From Astragalus membranaceus (Eukaryota > Streptophyta > Magnoliopsida > Fabales > Fabaceae), in contig CM076846.1 in the NCBI GenBank assembly GCA_039519185.1, positions 67,916,614 through 67,980,613 on the forward strand: a stretch of 64,000 nucleotides of DNA, read 5' to 3'. A program made the position numbers and the translations under genes. Within the stretch, counting starts at the first letter, position 1; every line of letters begins with the position of its first letter. Under the pieces are notes generated by a model. It searched no databases. It was not told the DNA's origin and saw only the letters and a program-made list of their open reading frames with translations. Below, one piece after another: positions 21,558 through 32,855 of this stretch.

Positions 21558-23675
21558 TGTAACATCCTCAAAATAATTAGGCGAATTGTTTGGATGTTAA
21601 CCCAATGGGAGTAATTTAGTACCTGACTGGTAAATTTAGTAAGTACTAAAATTATTTACTGGATAACATTAAGTCGTTAACTGGATAATACGGGTCAATG
21701 AAGTTTTGGAATCGAAATAAGGGATAAAGATCAATGCGGTAATTGGACCACGCTACCACCTATTTAATAATTAAATATGTGTTGTGTGTGTGTGTGATTA
21801 AAGAAAATAAAAGAATGAAAGAAAAGAAAGAAAGAAGAGATACGCGCAGAAGAGGAAAAGGAGAAGAAAAGAGAAGAAAAGAAGAGAAAGAAGAAGAGGA
21901 AAGAAGAAGAGAAAGGAAGAAGAAGTGTGAAGCCCACCCTCTCAAATTTCATCACCATCATCCCCTTACTTCCCTCTACAAAACCCTATAACTTGGTAAG
22001 GTTCCCCTCAATTTTTCCCCTATTTTATGGCCTACGAATTTGGGGAGGTTTTGGAGGTGATTTGGCGAAATCGTGAGTTGTGTGATCAAATTGATGATTG
22101 AATCATGCTTAGGAACGAAGCTAGGAGCGGATTGAACGAGATTGGAAGCTCGGAACGAAGTTAGGAGCGGTTCGGTGATTTTGTCATATCGGTGATTTCG
22201 GCTCGGCAACGACTCTCGCTTCAAGGGTGAGTTTTACTCACGTTTAGGTTTATTCCGTTTTGAAATGAATTGTGTGATTTGTTTTCGAAAAATTTTGAGT
22301 CGAAAACGTTATTTTGAAATATATTGCGTTTTAACGAAATTCGTAATCGTTGAGTTTTTGATTGAATTGCTTGATTGTTTGATGTTGATTGGACTGGTAT
22401 ATTGTCTGGCATTGTCTGTTTTTGAGTTAGGAATCAATCGGGGCGAGTTTCGGATCGATCGGAAAGCAAAATTTCACAAAACAGGGCATTTTGGCAATGC
22501 TGTCAAACGCGCACGACCCGTGCGTCTCAGGCACACGACCCGTGCGCCTGGTTCGGGTTCAGTGTTGAAAAATTGTCTAACAGGGCGCACGACCCGTGCG
22601 TCCTGGGGCACGACCCGTGCGCCTAGTCCTGCCCAAAATTTTCAAAGTGCCCTAAATGATTCCGTTTCGATCCCAATCCTCTCCTAATCCTTTCCTAACC
22701 CTTCTATAATGATATTAGGCTTATTATGCCATGATTTTGCGTACGTTTCAAAAGGGTTTTATAAAATAATTTCGAAGTTGAAAATAGTGTCGAAAAGTGG
22801 TCAACTAGAGTGCGAGTGTGAACTTGGATTTTATAAAAGGTGGATTAAAGTGTTTCATTGATTGTCTGATTTGATGGACCGTGGGTTCATAGTATTGTAG
22901 ATATACGTGTATAGTATATCGAGTTGGGTGACGACCCATGTATAACATACTAGGCGGGGCAGTCATGATCCCTTACCCTAGGCTCCATGCCAATAGGAGA
23001 ATGTACTATTGGTAGGGGGGTTCACCGGGGTTTAGCGGTTACGCAGTCGGTGTTATGTTAAAAGATTATTGTGCGATACACCGGGGTTTAGCAGTCATGC
23101 AGTCGGTGCCGCACTTTGTTTGTTGTGCGATACATCGGGGTTTAGCAGTCATGCAGTCGATGCCGCACTCTGTGATAACACGTTTACCGGGGATTAGCAG
23201 TCATGCAGTCGGTGCCGTGTTAAGTTAAAACGAATTTACTAATTGAACCGAGAGAGTTAGTAGGGGTCTCGGTAGAACTCACTGAGATTGTATCTCACTG
23301 TTTAAATGTTGTTGTTTTACAGATAAACAGGGACAGAAGAAACCTCAAAGGCACGAGTAGGTGGCCCCGAGTGATGGATGATGACTTAGTTTTACGTTTA
23401 AGTTTATTTCCCTTCTGTTGTCTGTGTATCACAATACTATGGCATTAGTATTATGTTATCTTTCTTTCCGCTTTCCTGTATGACTCTGACTACCATAGTT
23501 GCTGACAGGTTATGGTCTGAGTACCGTATGGTCTTGTTTGTATATAAGACTGTTTTGTTTTATTCAGCGAAAAATTTATAATGGTATTCAGTGTCTGAGC
23601 AGGAAATAATATCTCTGATGTATGTTTAAGGTGCACTTGGGTGTTTTTAATAAATAAAAATACCGGGGTGTTACA
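21558..23675 (+). repeat. 3' LTR of Tekay-like element (2118 bp)
   Basis: Same length, boundaries and internal repeats as 14865-16982. Every passage I compared was identical. Confidence 0.95.
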
Positions 23676-23680
23676 TAAAT
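23676..23680. repeat. TSD of Tekay-like element, right (TAAAT)
   Basis: Matches 14860-14864. Confidence 0.93.
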
Positions 23681-25350
23681 AAAGTCGAAAAGGTGCTCAG
23701 ATCCTTAACCCTGGAATTCGACTACTTTGTTACTGCTATCGAAGAATCCAAGGACCTAGATACATTGAAGTTAGATGAACTTCAGGGTTCCTTAGAGGCG
23801 CATGAATTGAGAATAAGGCAGAGAAGTTCAGAGAAAGAAACTGAACAAGCCTTGCTTTCATACTCCTCTAAGAGAAATTGGAAGGCAGGCAACAAGGAGA
23901 AGGGTAGAGAAAAAGGGATCAAGCAGTAAGAAGAAAGAACAAGGATCTTTCGACAAGAAGAAGGGAGACCTGTCGAAAGTTCAGTGTTATCACTGTCAGC
24001 AATTTGGGCATTATAGGAACAAGTGTAAAAACAAGAAAGTTCCTAGGGATAAAGATGCAGAAGCCAAGTTTGCTAATGATGGTGACTCAGACTCTGACTC
24101 AGAGGAGGTAATGCTGATGGCTGTCGAAGATGAGATTCGACTCGATGAAGGAATTGCTGAAAGTAGCGAGCAAAATAGTGGGAACACTTGTATAAGTGGA
24201 TTCACTTGCGATGCTCAAAATACTTGTGCCATGTGTGTGTGGCAGGGCAGTGGAAACACTGGTGATGCCTCCAACATTGCCAGCAATGATGATGAAGAAT
24301 TGTCATTCATGACAGCTACTGACCCAGAATTACTGTTGTTGAAGGCTGATACAAATTCGACTGAAGAGAAGTCTGTCGAATGGTATCTCGACACAGGATG
24401 TTCAAATCACATGTGTTGTCACAAGGAGTGGTTTGTCGAACTGGAGTAGATAAGCAAAAAGATAAGGTTTGCAGATAACAGTAGAGTTACTGCTGAAGGA
24501 GTAGGTACCATAAAGTTCCTGTCGAAAGATGGTAAGTGGTGCTACATCCAAGGGGTATTTTATGTACCAGATATGAGGAGCAATCTGCTAAGTATTGGGC
24601 AGATGATTGAGAAAAACTTCACCGTCGAAATGGGTGATAACAGTCTCAGCTTGTTCGATTCGACCAAGAAAATGATTTTGAAGGTGTCGATGTAGAGTAA
24701 CAGAACCTTCAAGATCAAGCTGCAAGTAGTCGAAGAACATTGTTTCCAGACCACTGTCGAAGAGGAGCACTGGAAGTGACACAGAAGATTTGGCCACCTC
24801 AACTTCAAGAGCTTGAGTCAACTACATGAAAAGAAGATGGTTCATGGGTTGCCTGCAGTAAAAGTACCTGTCGAAGTTTGCGAGAGTTGTTGCAAGTCGA
24901 AGCAACCAAGAAACTCGTTTAAATCAGAAGTACCTAGCAGAGCAGAGAAGAAGCTAGAGGTGATATTTTCTGATGTCTGTGGTCCTTTCGAAGTATGTTC
25001 CTTAGGAGGGAATAAGTACTTTGTCACATTCATTGACGAATACACAAGAATGTCCTGGGTGTATTTGATCAAAAGGAAGAGTGAAGTACTAGAAATATTC
25101 AAGAAGTTTAAGGTAATGATTGAAAAGTAGAGTGAATGTGCAATCAAAACCCTTAGAAGCGATGGAGGTGGTGAGTACAATTCTCATGGATTTGTCGAAT
25201 TCTGTGAGAAAGAAGGAATTGTGCATGAAGTCACTGCACCTTACACGCCTCAGCATAATGGTACTGCTGAGAGGAAAAACAGGACCATCCTCAACATGGT
25301 AAGAAGCATGTTGAAGGAGAAGCAACTACCTCATAGTTTATGGGGAGAAC
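23681..25350 (+). pseudogene. Outer copia gag 3' part, protease and integrase start, decayed
   Basis: Gag resumes after the gypsy insertion (VLRSLTLEFDYFVTAIEES). A frame change occurs near 23928. It is followed by a CCHC knuckle (CYHCQQFGHYRNKC, about 23983-24027), an acidic stretch, and a protease-like WYLDTGCSNHM at about 24380. Integrase follows: an HHCC region around 24785-24905, then DVCGPFEVCSLGGNKYFVTFIDEYTR (catalytic Asp region, about 24970-25050), SDGGGEY-like and PQHNGTAERKNRTI (about 25240-25290). Stop codons at 24449, about 24692, 24778 and 25128 interrupt it. Sequence ends at 25350, in the TSD of the inverted copia insertion, within integrase (KQLPHSLWGE). Confidence 0.88.
25346..25350. 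repeat. TSD of inverted copia element, left (AGAAC)
   Basis: AGAAC recurs at 32851-32855, just after the other LTR. Confidence 0.93.
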
Positions 25351-26441
25351 TGTTAGACTCAGAGTATAACCTTAGAGGGGGGGTGAATAAGGTTATGAGT
25401 AAATATGGATTCTTTTCGCAAATGATGATTATATTCTTTTTCAAATCGAATGCGGAAAATGTGATTTGAACTTTTGGATATAAAAACAAGCAAGAGTTGT
25501 TTAAATTGTATTCAATATTTCCAATAAAGATATTATAAGGGATATAGTATATCTTAGAGAAGAGGAGTAGAAGATGATTGATGAGTATTGATAATTTAAG
25601 CACAGTAATATTAATAATAAACAGTTATAATAATAGTGCAAAATATAAAGAGAGAAGGGATAGAGGGACACAGATATTTAGCGAGGTTCGGGATAAAACC
25701 CTACGTCCTCGGCCTTAGGCTTTTCAACCCTTGGACTTAGCAACCACTATATTGAAGAGAGTTATTACAAACAGTCGACTTCAACAATAGTGAATCTCAA
25801 TTCCCCGAACTGAGAACCCAAGCACCCGCTAAGGATTTCAAAACCAACTCAATCACCCTGATTGAGAGACCCAAGTAAAACTTCCCAGGATTTCAAAATG
25901 ACCACTAAAACAAAATAAGAATTACACAGTTGAGATCTATGGATCCAATCACTTCTTAGTAATGTGTTAGTTTAGAAACTGAGAGAGATGAGTGATATTA
26001 GGATTTTAGATGCTCTAAAAATATGATATGCAATATGATCTTGCTTTTGCAAAAGCTTCACAATTGATATGACAATGAGAGCTTAGATTTGCAAAAAAGC
26101 TTTTATGAAGATAAATATGATTTTCAAAAACACAGCTTTTGAACAAGATTCAAAACAATGAAGCACTATATTCTTAGATCTATAATAAAATGAAGAGCAT
26201 TCAAAATAATATGAAAATTATGAAGAACAATATTAGATCTAAGAATTTCGCAAAAGAGAGTAGAATAGAGAGAAATTGTGAGCAGTGGGTCGTTTTAAGG
26301 TGAAGCTCAACCCATGTATTTATAGGCTTAGGCACCGTTGAAATTTTTGAAAAACATTTAATATAAGTGAAGAATCGATTCATTGATCAAGTTAAAATGT
26401 GAAGGAATCGATTTATTGCCTTTAAAAAATAAAAGAATCGA
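25351..26441 (-). repeat. Truncated 3' LTR of SIRE-like element
   Basis: Matches 31113-32204 with only rare changes (for example gtgttagttt against gtgtcagttt). Identity ends at 'aaaagaatcga', after which the sequence reads RNase H code on the minus strand. Confidence 0.92.
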
Positions 26442-29154
26442 GAGTTTTTCTATCAAGAGTGCAACCTGCAAAATCAGCATCAGAAAAACCAACTAAATCA
26501 AACGTACTCGATTTCGGGTACCACAAACCAAAGTCTATGGTCCTTTTAACATACCTAAGAATCCGTTTTACAGCTTTCAAATGTGATTCTTTTGGGCATG
26601 CTTGAAATCGAGCACACAGACATACAGCAAACATAATATCAGGACGAGACGCAGTTAAGTATAAGAGACTACCTATCATACCTCGATACATAGTTTCATT
26701 TACCGGTTTACCTTGCTCATCCTTATCTAGTTTAGTTGCTGTTGCCATAGGAGTGCTGATTTCTTTTGCGTCATTCATGTTATATTTCTTCAGCAATTCC
26801 TTTGAGAACTTTGTTTGGGATATGAAGATTCCTTCATTTGATTGTTTCACTTGAAGTCCCAAAAAAAAGTTAAGTTCTCCCATCATACTCATTTCAAATT
26901 CACTAGTCATCATCTCAGAAAATTCCTTGCACAAATCATCATTAGTAGATCCAAAGATAATATCATCAACATAGATTTGAACTACTATGATATGTTTGCC
27001 CTTGGTTTTAAGGAATAAGGTAGAATCAATCTTACCCTTTTTGAAACCATTGGCAGTTAAATGTTTGCTTAATCTCTCATACCAAGCTCTAGGGGCTTGT
27101 TTCAATCCATAGAGGGCTTTGTCAAGTTTAAAGACGTGATCGGGATTTTTAAAATCTTCAAAACCAGGGGGTTGTTTTACATAAACTTCTTCTTCTAAGA
27201 AACCATTTAGGAAGGCACTTTTGACATCCATTTGGTGTAGTTTGAAATCCATGTAGGAGGCAAATGCCAAAATTATCCTAATGGACTCCAATCTAGCCAC
27301 GGGAGCAAAAGTTTCTTCAAAATCCACCCCTTCGATTTGATTAAAACCTTGAACTACTAGACGACTTTTGTTTAATAAAATTGTTCCATTTTCGTCAAGT
27401 TTGTTACGAAAAACCCATTTAGTTCCTATGATGGTCCGATCGACCGGTTTTTCAACTAAGTGCCAAACTTTATTTCTTTCAAATTGTTCAAGTTCTTTTT
27501 GCATTGACAAAACCCATTCTGGATCATTTAAAGCTTCCTTGATATTATTAGGAACTATTTGAGAGACGTAAGCACTATGAAAGCATAAAAGATTAAGAGA
27601 AGAGCGAGTTGTTACCCCCTTTGATGGACTACCAATAATTTGCTCCATGGGATGATCTCGAACTGATTTCCATGTTTTGGGCAGATCATCGTGTGTTCTT
27701 CCATGGAGATGATCATCAATGTCTTGGGGCTCTCGTTCCATTTCAACTTCATTTTGAGCTTCAACTTCCACCTCTGCTTCTTCTACACTTTCATTTTTAG
27801 TTTCAGGTGATCTATTTTCGATCATTTCTATCACTTCATCCTCATCATCAGCTTTCTTGACAAACGGGTTAGTTTCATCAAAAGAAACATGAATAGATTC
27901 TTGCATAGTTTTATCAATTTTATTGTAAACGATATAAGCTCTACTATGATTTGAATAACCCATAAAAATACCTTCAGTTGATTTAGCATCAAACTTACCC
28001 AACTTGTCCTTTGTGTTGAGAATGAAACACTTACTTCCAAACACTTTGAAGTATGAAATATTAGGAGCTCTACCATTCCACAGCTCGTATGGCGTTTTGT
28101 TGAGAGATGGCCTTAAGTATACTCGATTTAGCACGTGACAAGCTGTATCTACTGCATGACCCCAGAAGTACTTGGGAAGGTTGTGCTCATTCAGCATTGT
28201 CCTGCTCATCTCCTGTATAGTTCTGTTCTTTCTTTCAACTACACCATTTTGTTGAGGAGTTCTTGGAGCTGAAAAGTTATGATGAATGCCATACTTTTCA
28301 CACCACGTCTTGAATGATGAATTTTCGTACTCTCCTCCATGATCGCTTCTAATTTCTTTGATGGCTAAGTTTTTCTCATTTTGTAGCTTTCTGCACAACT
28401 TAGCAAACTCGTTAAAAGCATCACTTTTATTTGCAAGTAGGATAACCCAAGTATATCTAGAATAATCATCAGCAATAACAAAGACATACTTAGACCCTCC
28501 TAGACTTACGACATCAATTTCACCAAACAAATCAAGATGTAGCAGTTCAAGCACATTTTTGGTGGAAATAACAGGTTTTGATTTAAAAGAGGTTTTGTGC
28601 ATTTTACCAAGTTGACATGCATCACATAATTGGCCTTTTTCATATTTCAATTTAGGTAGACCTCTAACATGCTCATTCTTACTTAACTTAGATAGATGTT
28701 CTATACTAGCATGTCCTAAGCGTCTATGCCACAAATCCACATCATCAATCAATGTAGGCATACATACTATCTCATCACTTACATTATCAAAATCAACATA
28801 GTATACATTGTTTTCTCGAAAGCCAGTAATGTAGAGTTTAGAAGTCATATGGGTGATAACACATTTATCAACAGAAAAGTGCACATCAAAATCATTATCG
28901 CATAATTGACTAACACTTAGTAAGTTAAATTTAACGCCATCAACTAATAAAGCATCTTTAATTTTAATTGTGTTTTCCTTACCCACACAACCTTTACCTA
29001 TTACTTGAGCAGATTCATTGTTGGCAAACTTTACAGATCCACTTGCTTTGTTGCTCAGTTTTAGAAACAGTGAAGCATCACCAGTCATATGTCTTGAGCA
29101 ACCACTATCAACCATCCACACATTTTTCTTTTTAGCTGAGGGACCAACCTGCAA
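26422..29154 (-). pseudogene. Pol of SIRE-like copia, lacking the RNase H end
   Basis: The open frame starts at 29154 and runs 910 codons. It contains protease (MVDSGCSRHMTG near residue 14), integrase with HHCC (WHRRLGHAS, CDACQLGK), DLFGEID, SDHGGEY and PQQNGVVERKNRTI for the DDE triad, reverse transcriptase (KWVFRNKLDENG, LHQMDVKSAFLNG, YGLKQAPRAWYERL, QIYVDDIIFGS) and the start of RNase H (FSDADFAGCTLDRK). It then reads eight non-family residues across the deletion into the LTR and stops. Without RNase H the element could not replicate alone. Gag and Pol are in different frames, separated by a stop at 29171. A 'ttgcag' sits just before Pol, and whether splicing or recoding joins the two is unknown. 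Confidence 0.92.
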
Positions 29155-29170
29155 AAGAATTGTTTAACAA

Positions 29171-31033
29171 CTAGCACGAGGTACCCTTTTTGTTGGGTCC
29201 TTGGGAGTTAGTCATCAAGGGGTTTGCTTTCACAATCCACCTTGGTTTCTTCCAAACAGGTACAAGGGTTCCAAGCTCACATATTTTACGGATAGGGCAT
29301 GAAGAAGAGCTATGGTTCCCTTTTTGACAATATGTGCATTTGAAGATAGTAGGTTTATGACTAGAAGTAGAAGCTACAAAGGTGATATTTTTGTTTGAGC
29401 TGGAGGTGGTGGAATTTCCTTGGTACCCAATACCTCTCCTATCAACATATTGATGTTGAGAGTGAAGCAACTGAGTCAAGGTTTTTTCACCAACCTCAAA
29501 CTTTTTCAAAGATTCTTTTAAAAATTCATTTTCAACCTTGACTTTTTCAAAATTTTGTTTTAGTTCTCGAAATTCAAGGTTGACTGATTTGTGTAGTTCA
29601 TTCTTTAATCTAGTGACTTCACTTTCAAGAGTCTCGATTTGAGTGGATAGGCTTTTGTTGCTCTTTGTTAGTTTCTTGGATTTTAACAAAAGTTTTTCGT
29701 GTTCGAAATATAGAGCCTCAAAAACTTCACTCAGATCGTGACTACTATAGTCATTATCAATCATATCATCATGCATAGAGGAGGTAGAGGGACTAGAAAA
29801 GTTAAGGCTTACCTTTGATGTATCATTTGCCATGCTGCAGACAGCATTGTCGGTCTGCTCATCTTCTTCTGATTCACCATCAGTGCTGAGATTGTCCCAT
29901 GTTGCTTCAGGTGTGTTCTTTGCCATGAGGCAGACAGCATTTGCAACTTCTTCTTCTTCGGTCTCACTTTCAGTGTCTGTATTGTCCCATGTTGCTTTCA
30001 TTGCTTTCTTTTGCTTAGATTTCAGCTTGTAACAGATTGCTTTGATGTGACCGGGTTTGTTGCATTCGAAACATCTTGGTTGTTCATCTCTCTTCTCATA
30101 CTTTTCATCTTTGTTGTATCCAAACTTCTTTGAAGAATCACCCTTACCATGTTTGTTGTATTTCATAAATCTTTTGAAGTTCTTGGCAAGCATAGCCATA
30201 TCTTCATCATCAGTATCTTCTTCAGATTCAACCTCTTTCCTTGCTACTTTAGAAGTTTTAGCAGCAAGGGCAAGAGATTTCTTCTCTTTTACAGTTTCTT
30301 TTTCTTGGTTCTTTTTGGCAGCCAGAACTACCTCAAATGCTAGCAATGATCCAATAAGGTCTTCTTGAGGTAAAGTGCCAATGTCTTTGGCTTCGGTTAT
30401 AGCACAAGTCTTAGGGAAGAAATCACCAGTTAAGGATTCAAGGATCTTTCCATTCAAATCCTTGTTGGTGTATTTCTTTCCTAAGGCCCTCAAGTTGTTT
30501 ACAATTAAATTTAATCTCTGATGCATTGCTGCGACAGACTCACCTTCTTTCATTTTAAAACTTTCATATTCAGAGGTGAGAATTCTAATTTTAGTATCTT
30601 TTACCTGGCTTGTCCCGACATGAGTGGCTTGTAGGCAGTCCCAGATTTCCTTTGCACTTTGACACCCTTTTACTCTACCATATTCTTCTTCACAGAGTGA
30701 TAGATGAAGGATATTCATGGCCTTTGCATTTAGGGATATCTTGTCAAGCTCAGATTTTCTTAACTCACTCAGGTCGATGGTGTAGATGTCTTCCACCGGT
30801 ACTTCTTCAGCTTTGCCGGTGGCTTGAATTTTTGAAGTGTCACCATCAGTATTACCTGGTTTTGTGATCTTGATCTTCATCGGGATTAGAGGACCATCCA
30901 CTATGATTCTCCATAGAGTGAAGTCAATTGCCTGCACATGACATTTCATACGACTACTCCAGTAATCGTAGTTAGTACCATCAAATAGAGGAGGCCTATT
31001 AGAGGACATTCCTTCTTTCATGAAAGAACCCAT
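29171..31033 (-). CDS. Gag of SIRE-like copia element
   Basis: This is a 620-residue open frame from ATG 31033 (MGSFMKEGMSSNRPPLFDG). It has UBN2-type gag features (NYDYWSSRMKCHVQ, IWDCLQATHVGT, SEYESFKMKEGESV), a CCHC zinc knuckle (CFECNKPGHIKAIC), acidic spacers, a coiled-coil-like stretch (EALYFEHEKLLLKS to EFLKESLKKFEVGE) and a second Cys-rich motif (CTYCQKGNHSSSSC). It would form the retroelement capsid. The long gag with a coiled coil and two Cys motifs fits SIRE-type elements. No interruption is seen. Confidence 0.9.
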   Translation of the reverse strand: MGSFMKEGMSSNRPPLFDGTNYDYWSSRMKCHVQAIDFTLWRIIVDGPLIPMKIKITKPGNTDGDTSKIQATGKAEEVPVEDIYTIDLSELRKSELDKISLNAKAMNILHLSLCEEEYGRVKGCQSAKEIWDCLQATHVGTSQVKDTKIRILTSEYESFKMKEGESVAAMHQRLNLIVNNLRALGKKYTNKDLNGKILESLTGDFFPKTCAITEAKDIGTLPQEDLIGSLLAFEVVLAAKKNQEKETVKEKKSLALAAKTSKVARKEVESEEDTDDEDMAMLAKNFKRFMKYNKHGKGDSSKKFGYNKDEKYEKRDEQPRCFECNKPGHIKAICYKLKSKQKKAMKATWDNTDTESETEEEEVANAVCLMAKNTPEATWDNLSTDGESEEDEQTDNAVCSMANDTSKVSLNFSSPSTSSMHDDMIDNDYSSHDLSEVFEALYFEHEKLLLKSKKLTKSNKSLSTQIETLESEVTRLKNELHKSVNLEFRELKQNFEKVKVENEFLKESLKKFEVGEKTLTQLLHSQHQYVDRRGIGYQGNSTTSSSNKNITFVASTSSHKPTIFKCTYCQKGNHSSSSCPIRKICELGTLVPVWKKPRWIVKANPLMTNSQGPNKKGTSC

Positions 31034-31098
31034 AATTACAGATATGTAAAGGATAAATTTAGAATTGCGAGATGTAAAGCTCTAATATGCAATTCCTA

Positions 31099-31110
31099 GC
31101 TCTGATACCA
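31099..31110 (-). promoter_or_regulatory. Primer binding site of SIRE-like element
   Basis: On the minus strand TGGTATCAGAGC follows the 5' LTR after two bases (plus strand: gctctgatacca). Confidence 0.88.
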
Positions 31111-31112
31111 CT

Positions 31113-32850
31113 TGTTAGACTCAGAGTATAACCTTAGAGGGGGGGTGAATAAGGTTATGAGTAAATATGGATTCTTTTCGCAAATGATGATTATATTCTT
31201 TTTCAAATCGAATGCGGAAAATGTGATTTGAACTTTTGGATATAAAAACAAGCAAGAGTTGTTTAAATTGTATTCAATATTTCCAATAAAGATATTATAA
31301 GGGATATAGTATATCTTAGAGAAGAGGAGTAGAAGATGATTGATGAGTATTGATAATTTAAGCACAGTAATATTAATAATAAACAGTTATAATAATAGTG
31401 CAAAATATAAAGAGAGAAGGGATAGAGGGACACAGATATTTAGCGAGGTTCGGGATAAAACCCTACGTCCTCGGCCTTAGGCTTTTCAACCCTTGGACTT
31501 AGCAACCACTATATTGAAGAGAGTTATTACAAACAGTCGACTTCAACAATAGTGAATCTCAATTCCCCGAACTGAGAACCCAAGCACCCGCTAAGGATTT
31601 CAAAACCAACTCAATCACCCTGATTGAGAGACCCAAGTAAAACTTCCCAGGATTTCAAAATGACCACTAAAACAAAATAAGAATTACACAGTTGAGATCT
31701 ATGGATCCAATCACTTCTTAGTAATGTGTCAGTTTAGAAACTGAGAGAGATGAGTGATATTAGGATTTTAGATGCTCTAAAAATATGATATGGAATATGA
31801 TCTTGCTTTTGCAAAAGCTTCACAATTGATATGACAATGAGAGCTTAGATTTGCAAAAAAGCTTTTATGAAGATAAATATGATTTTCAAAAACACAGCTT
31901 TTGAACAAGATTCAAAACAATGAAGCACTATATTCTTAGATCTATAATAAAATGAAGAGCATTCAAAATAATATGAAAATTATGAAGAACAATATTAGAT
32001 CTAAGAATTTCGCAAAAGAGAGTAGAATAGAGAGAAATTGTGAGCAGTGGGTCGTTTTAAGGTGAAGCTCAACCCATGTATTTATAGGCTTAGGCACCGT
32101 TGAAATTTTTGAAAAACATTTAATATAAGTGAAGAATCGATTCATTGATCAAGTTAAAATGTGAAGGAATCGATTTATTGCCTTTAAAAAATAAAAGAAT
32201 CGATTGTTTGCTTAGTTGAAATAAGAGAGGAATCGATTCATTGATGTTTGGAAAATGAGGGAATCGATTACAATGCTTATGTAGAAAGGCATGAATCGAT
32301 TTTCAGGCCATATGGAGGTCCTGAGAATCGATTCTTATCCATGTAGAAATAAAGGGAATCTATTTTTCTTTTCTTTTTTGGAAGGCATGGGAATCGATTC
32401 ATGGCCCTTTGGAAACATGAGGTAATCGATTTTCAGGCCATATAGGAGGTCCTGAGAATCGATTCCAAGGCCTATGAAATGGGTTGGAAATCGATTCCAA
32501 GCTTTCCTAAAAATATTTTTTTCAACTTGCCACCTTATGCATGCATGCAATTTTGTGAAATATTTTTTCAAAACTATTTTTATGCATCATGCATGTTTTG
32601 AAAAGTCATCTCTCTCAATAGCTAAAGTGCCACACACTTTAGGTGATAGGACCTTTACAAAGTGTCCTAAAAGGCTTAGACACAATTTAGGGTTTTGAAC
32701 TTCATATGTTGCTTCTTCTTCAAGCTTCTCTTCTTTTGTGTCTTCTTCTCTTTAAATTAAGTCCTGCACTTTGCTCATCTTGAAACATTAGTAGATATGA
32801 TGTAATTTGTTATCATACAAAATAAATGAGTGTTTACCCTTGGTTCAACA
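31113..32850 (-). repeat. 5' LTR of SIRE-like element (1738 bp)
   Basis: In plus orientation it starts TGTTAGACTC and ends GGTTCAACA, with AGAAC following. Its right part holds the GAATCGATT array at 32134-32498. Confidence 0.93.
32134..32498. repeat. Array of about 12 GAATCGATT motifs in LTR
   Basis: GAATCGATT or a one-base variant recurs about every 30 bp. The spacers differ but share phrases such as 'ttttcaggccatat' and 'ttcattgat'. In most copies the motif is the 10-bp palindrome GAATCGATTC. The truncated LTR keeps only the first three. Confidence 0.9.
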
Positions 32851-32855
32851 AGAAC
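32851..32855. repeat. TSD of SIRE-like element, right (AGAAC)
   Basis: Matches 25346-25350. Confidence 0.93.

Larger units (their letters stand above)
14865..23675 (+). mobile_element. Nested Ty3/gypsy chromovirus, Tekay/Del-like, apparently intact
   Basis: The element is 8811 bp, with two LTRs of exactly 2118 bp, 5-bp TSD, initiator tRNA-Met primer site, one uninterrupted polyprotein and a polypurine tract. The open frames found in the two LTRs have identical lengths and translations, so the LTRs are identical or nearly so and the insertion is recent. Long LTRs and a C-terminal chromodomain-like segment (VKVVWDGFSAEEATWE) point to the Tekay/Del lineage. That placement is from recollection of the family, not a tree. 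Confidence 0.95.
25351..32850 (-). mobile_element. Nested SIRE-like Ty1/copia element, inverted, with terminal deletion
   Basis: The element is 7500 bp, inserted in the outer copia integrase in the opposite orientation. The right LTR (31113-32850, 1738 bp) is its 5' LTR. The left LTR (25351-26441, about 1091 bp) is its 3' LTR and is truncated. Gag (31033-29171) and Pol (29154-26422) lie on the minus strand. A deletion fused the RNase H region to the middle of the 3' LTR, removing the rest of RNase H, the polypurine tract and about 650 bp of LTR. The retained LTR parts are nearly identical. Assignment to SIRE/Maximus rests on polyprotein style and long LTRs. Confidence 0.93.

Noticed and set aside
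32134..32498. CRISPR-like array of GAATCGATT with about 20-bp spacers
   Set aside because: The genome is a plant, the repeat is only 9-10 bp, it lies in an LTR and no cas genes exist.
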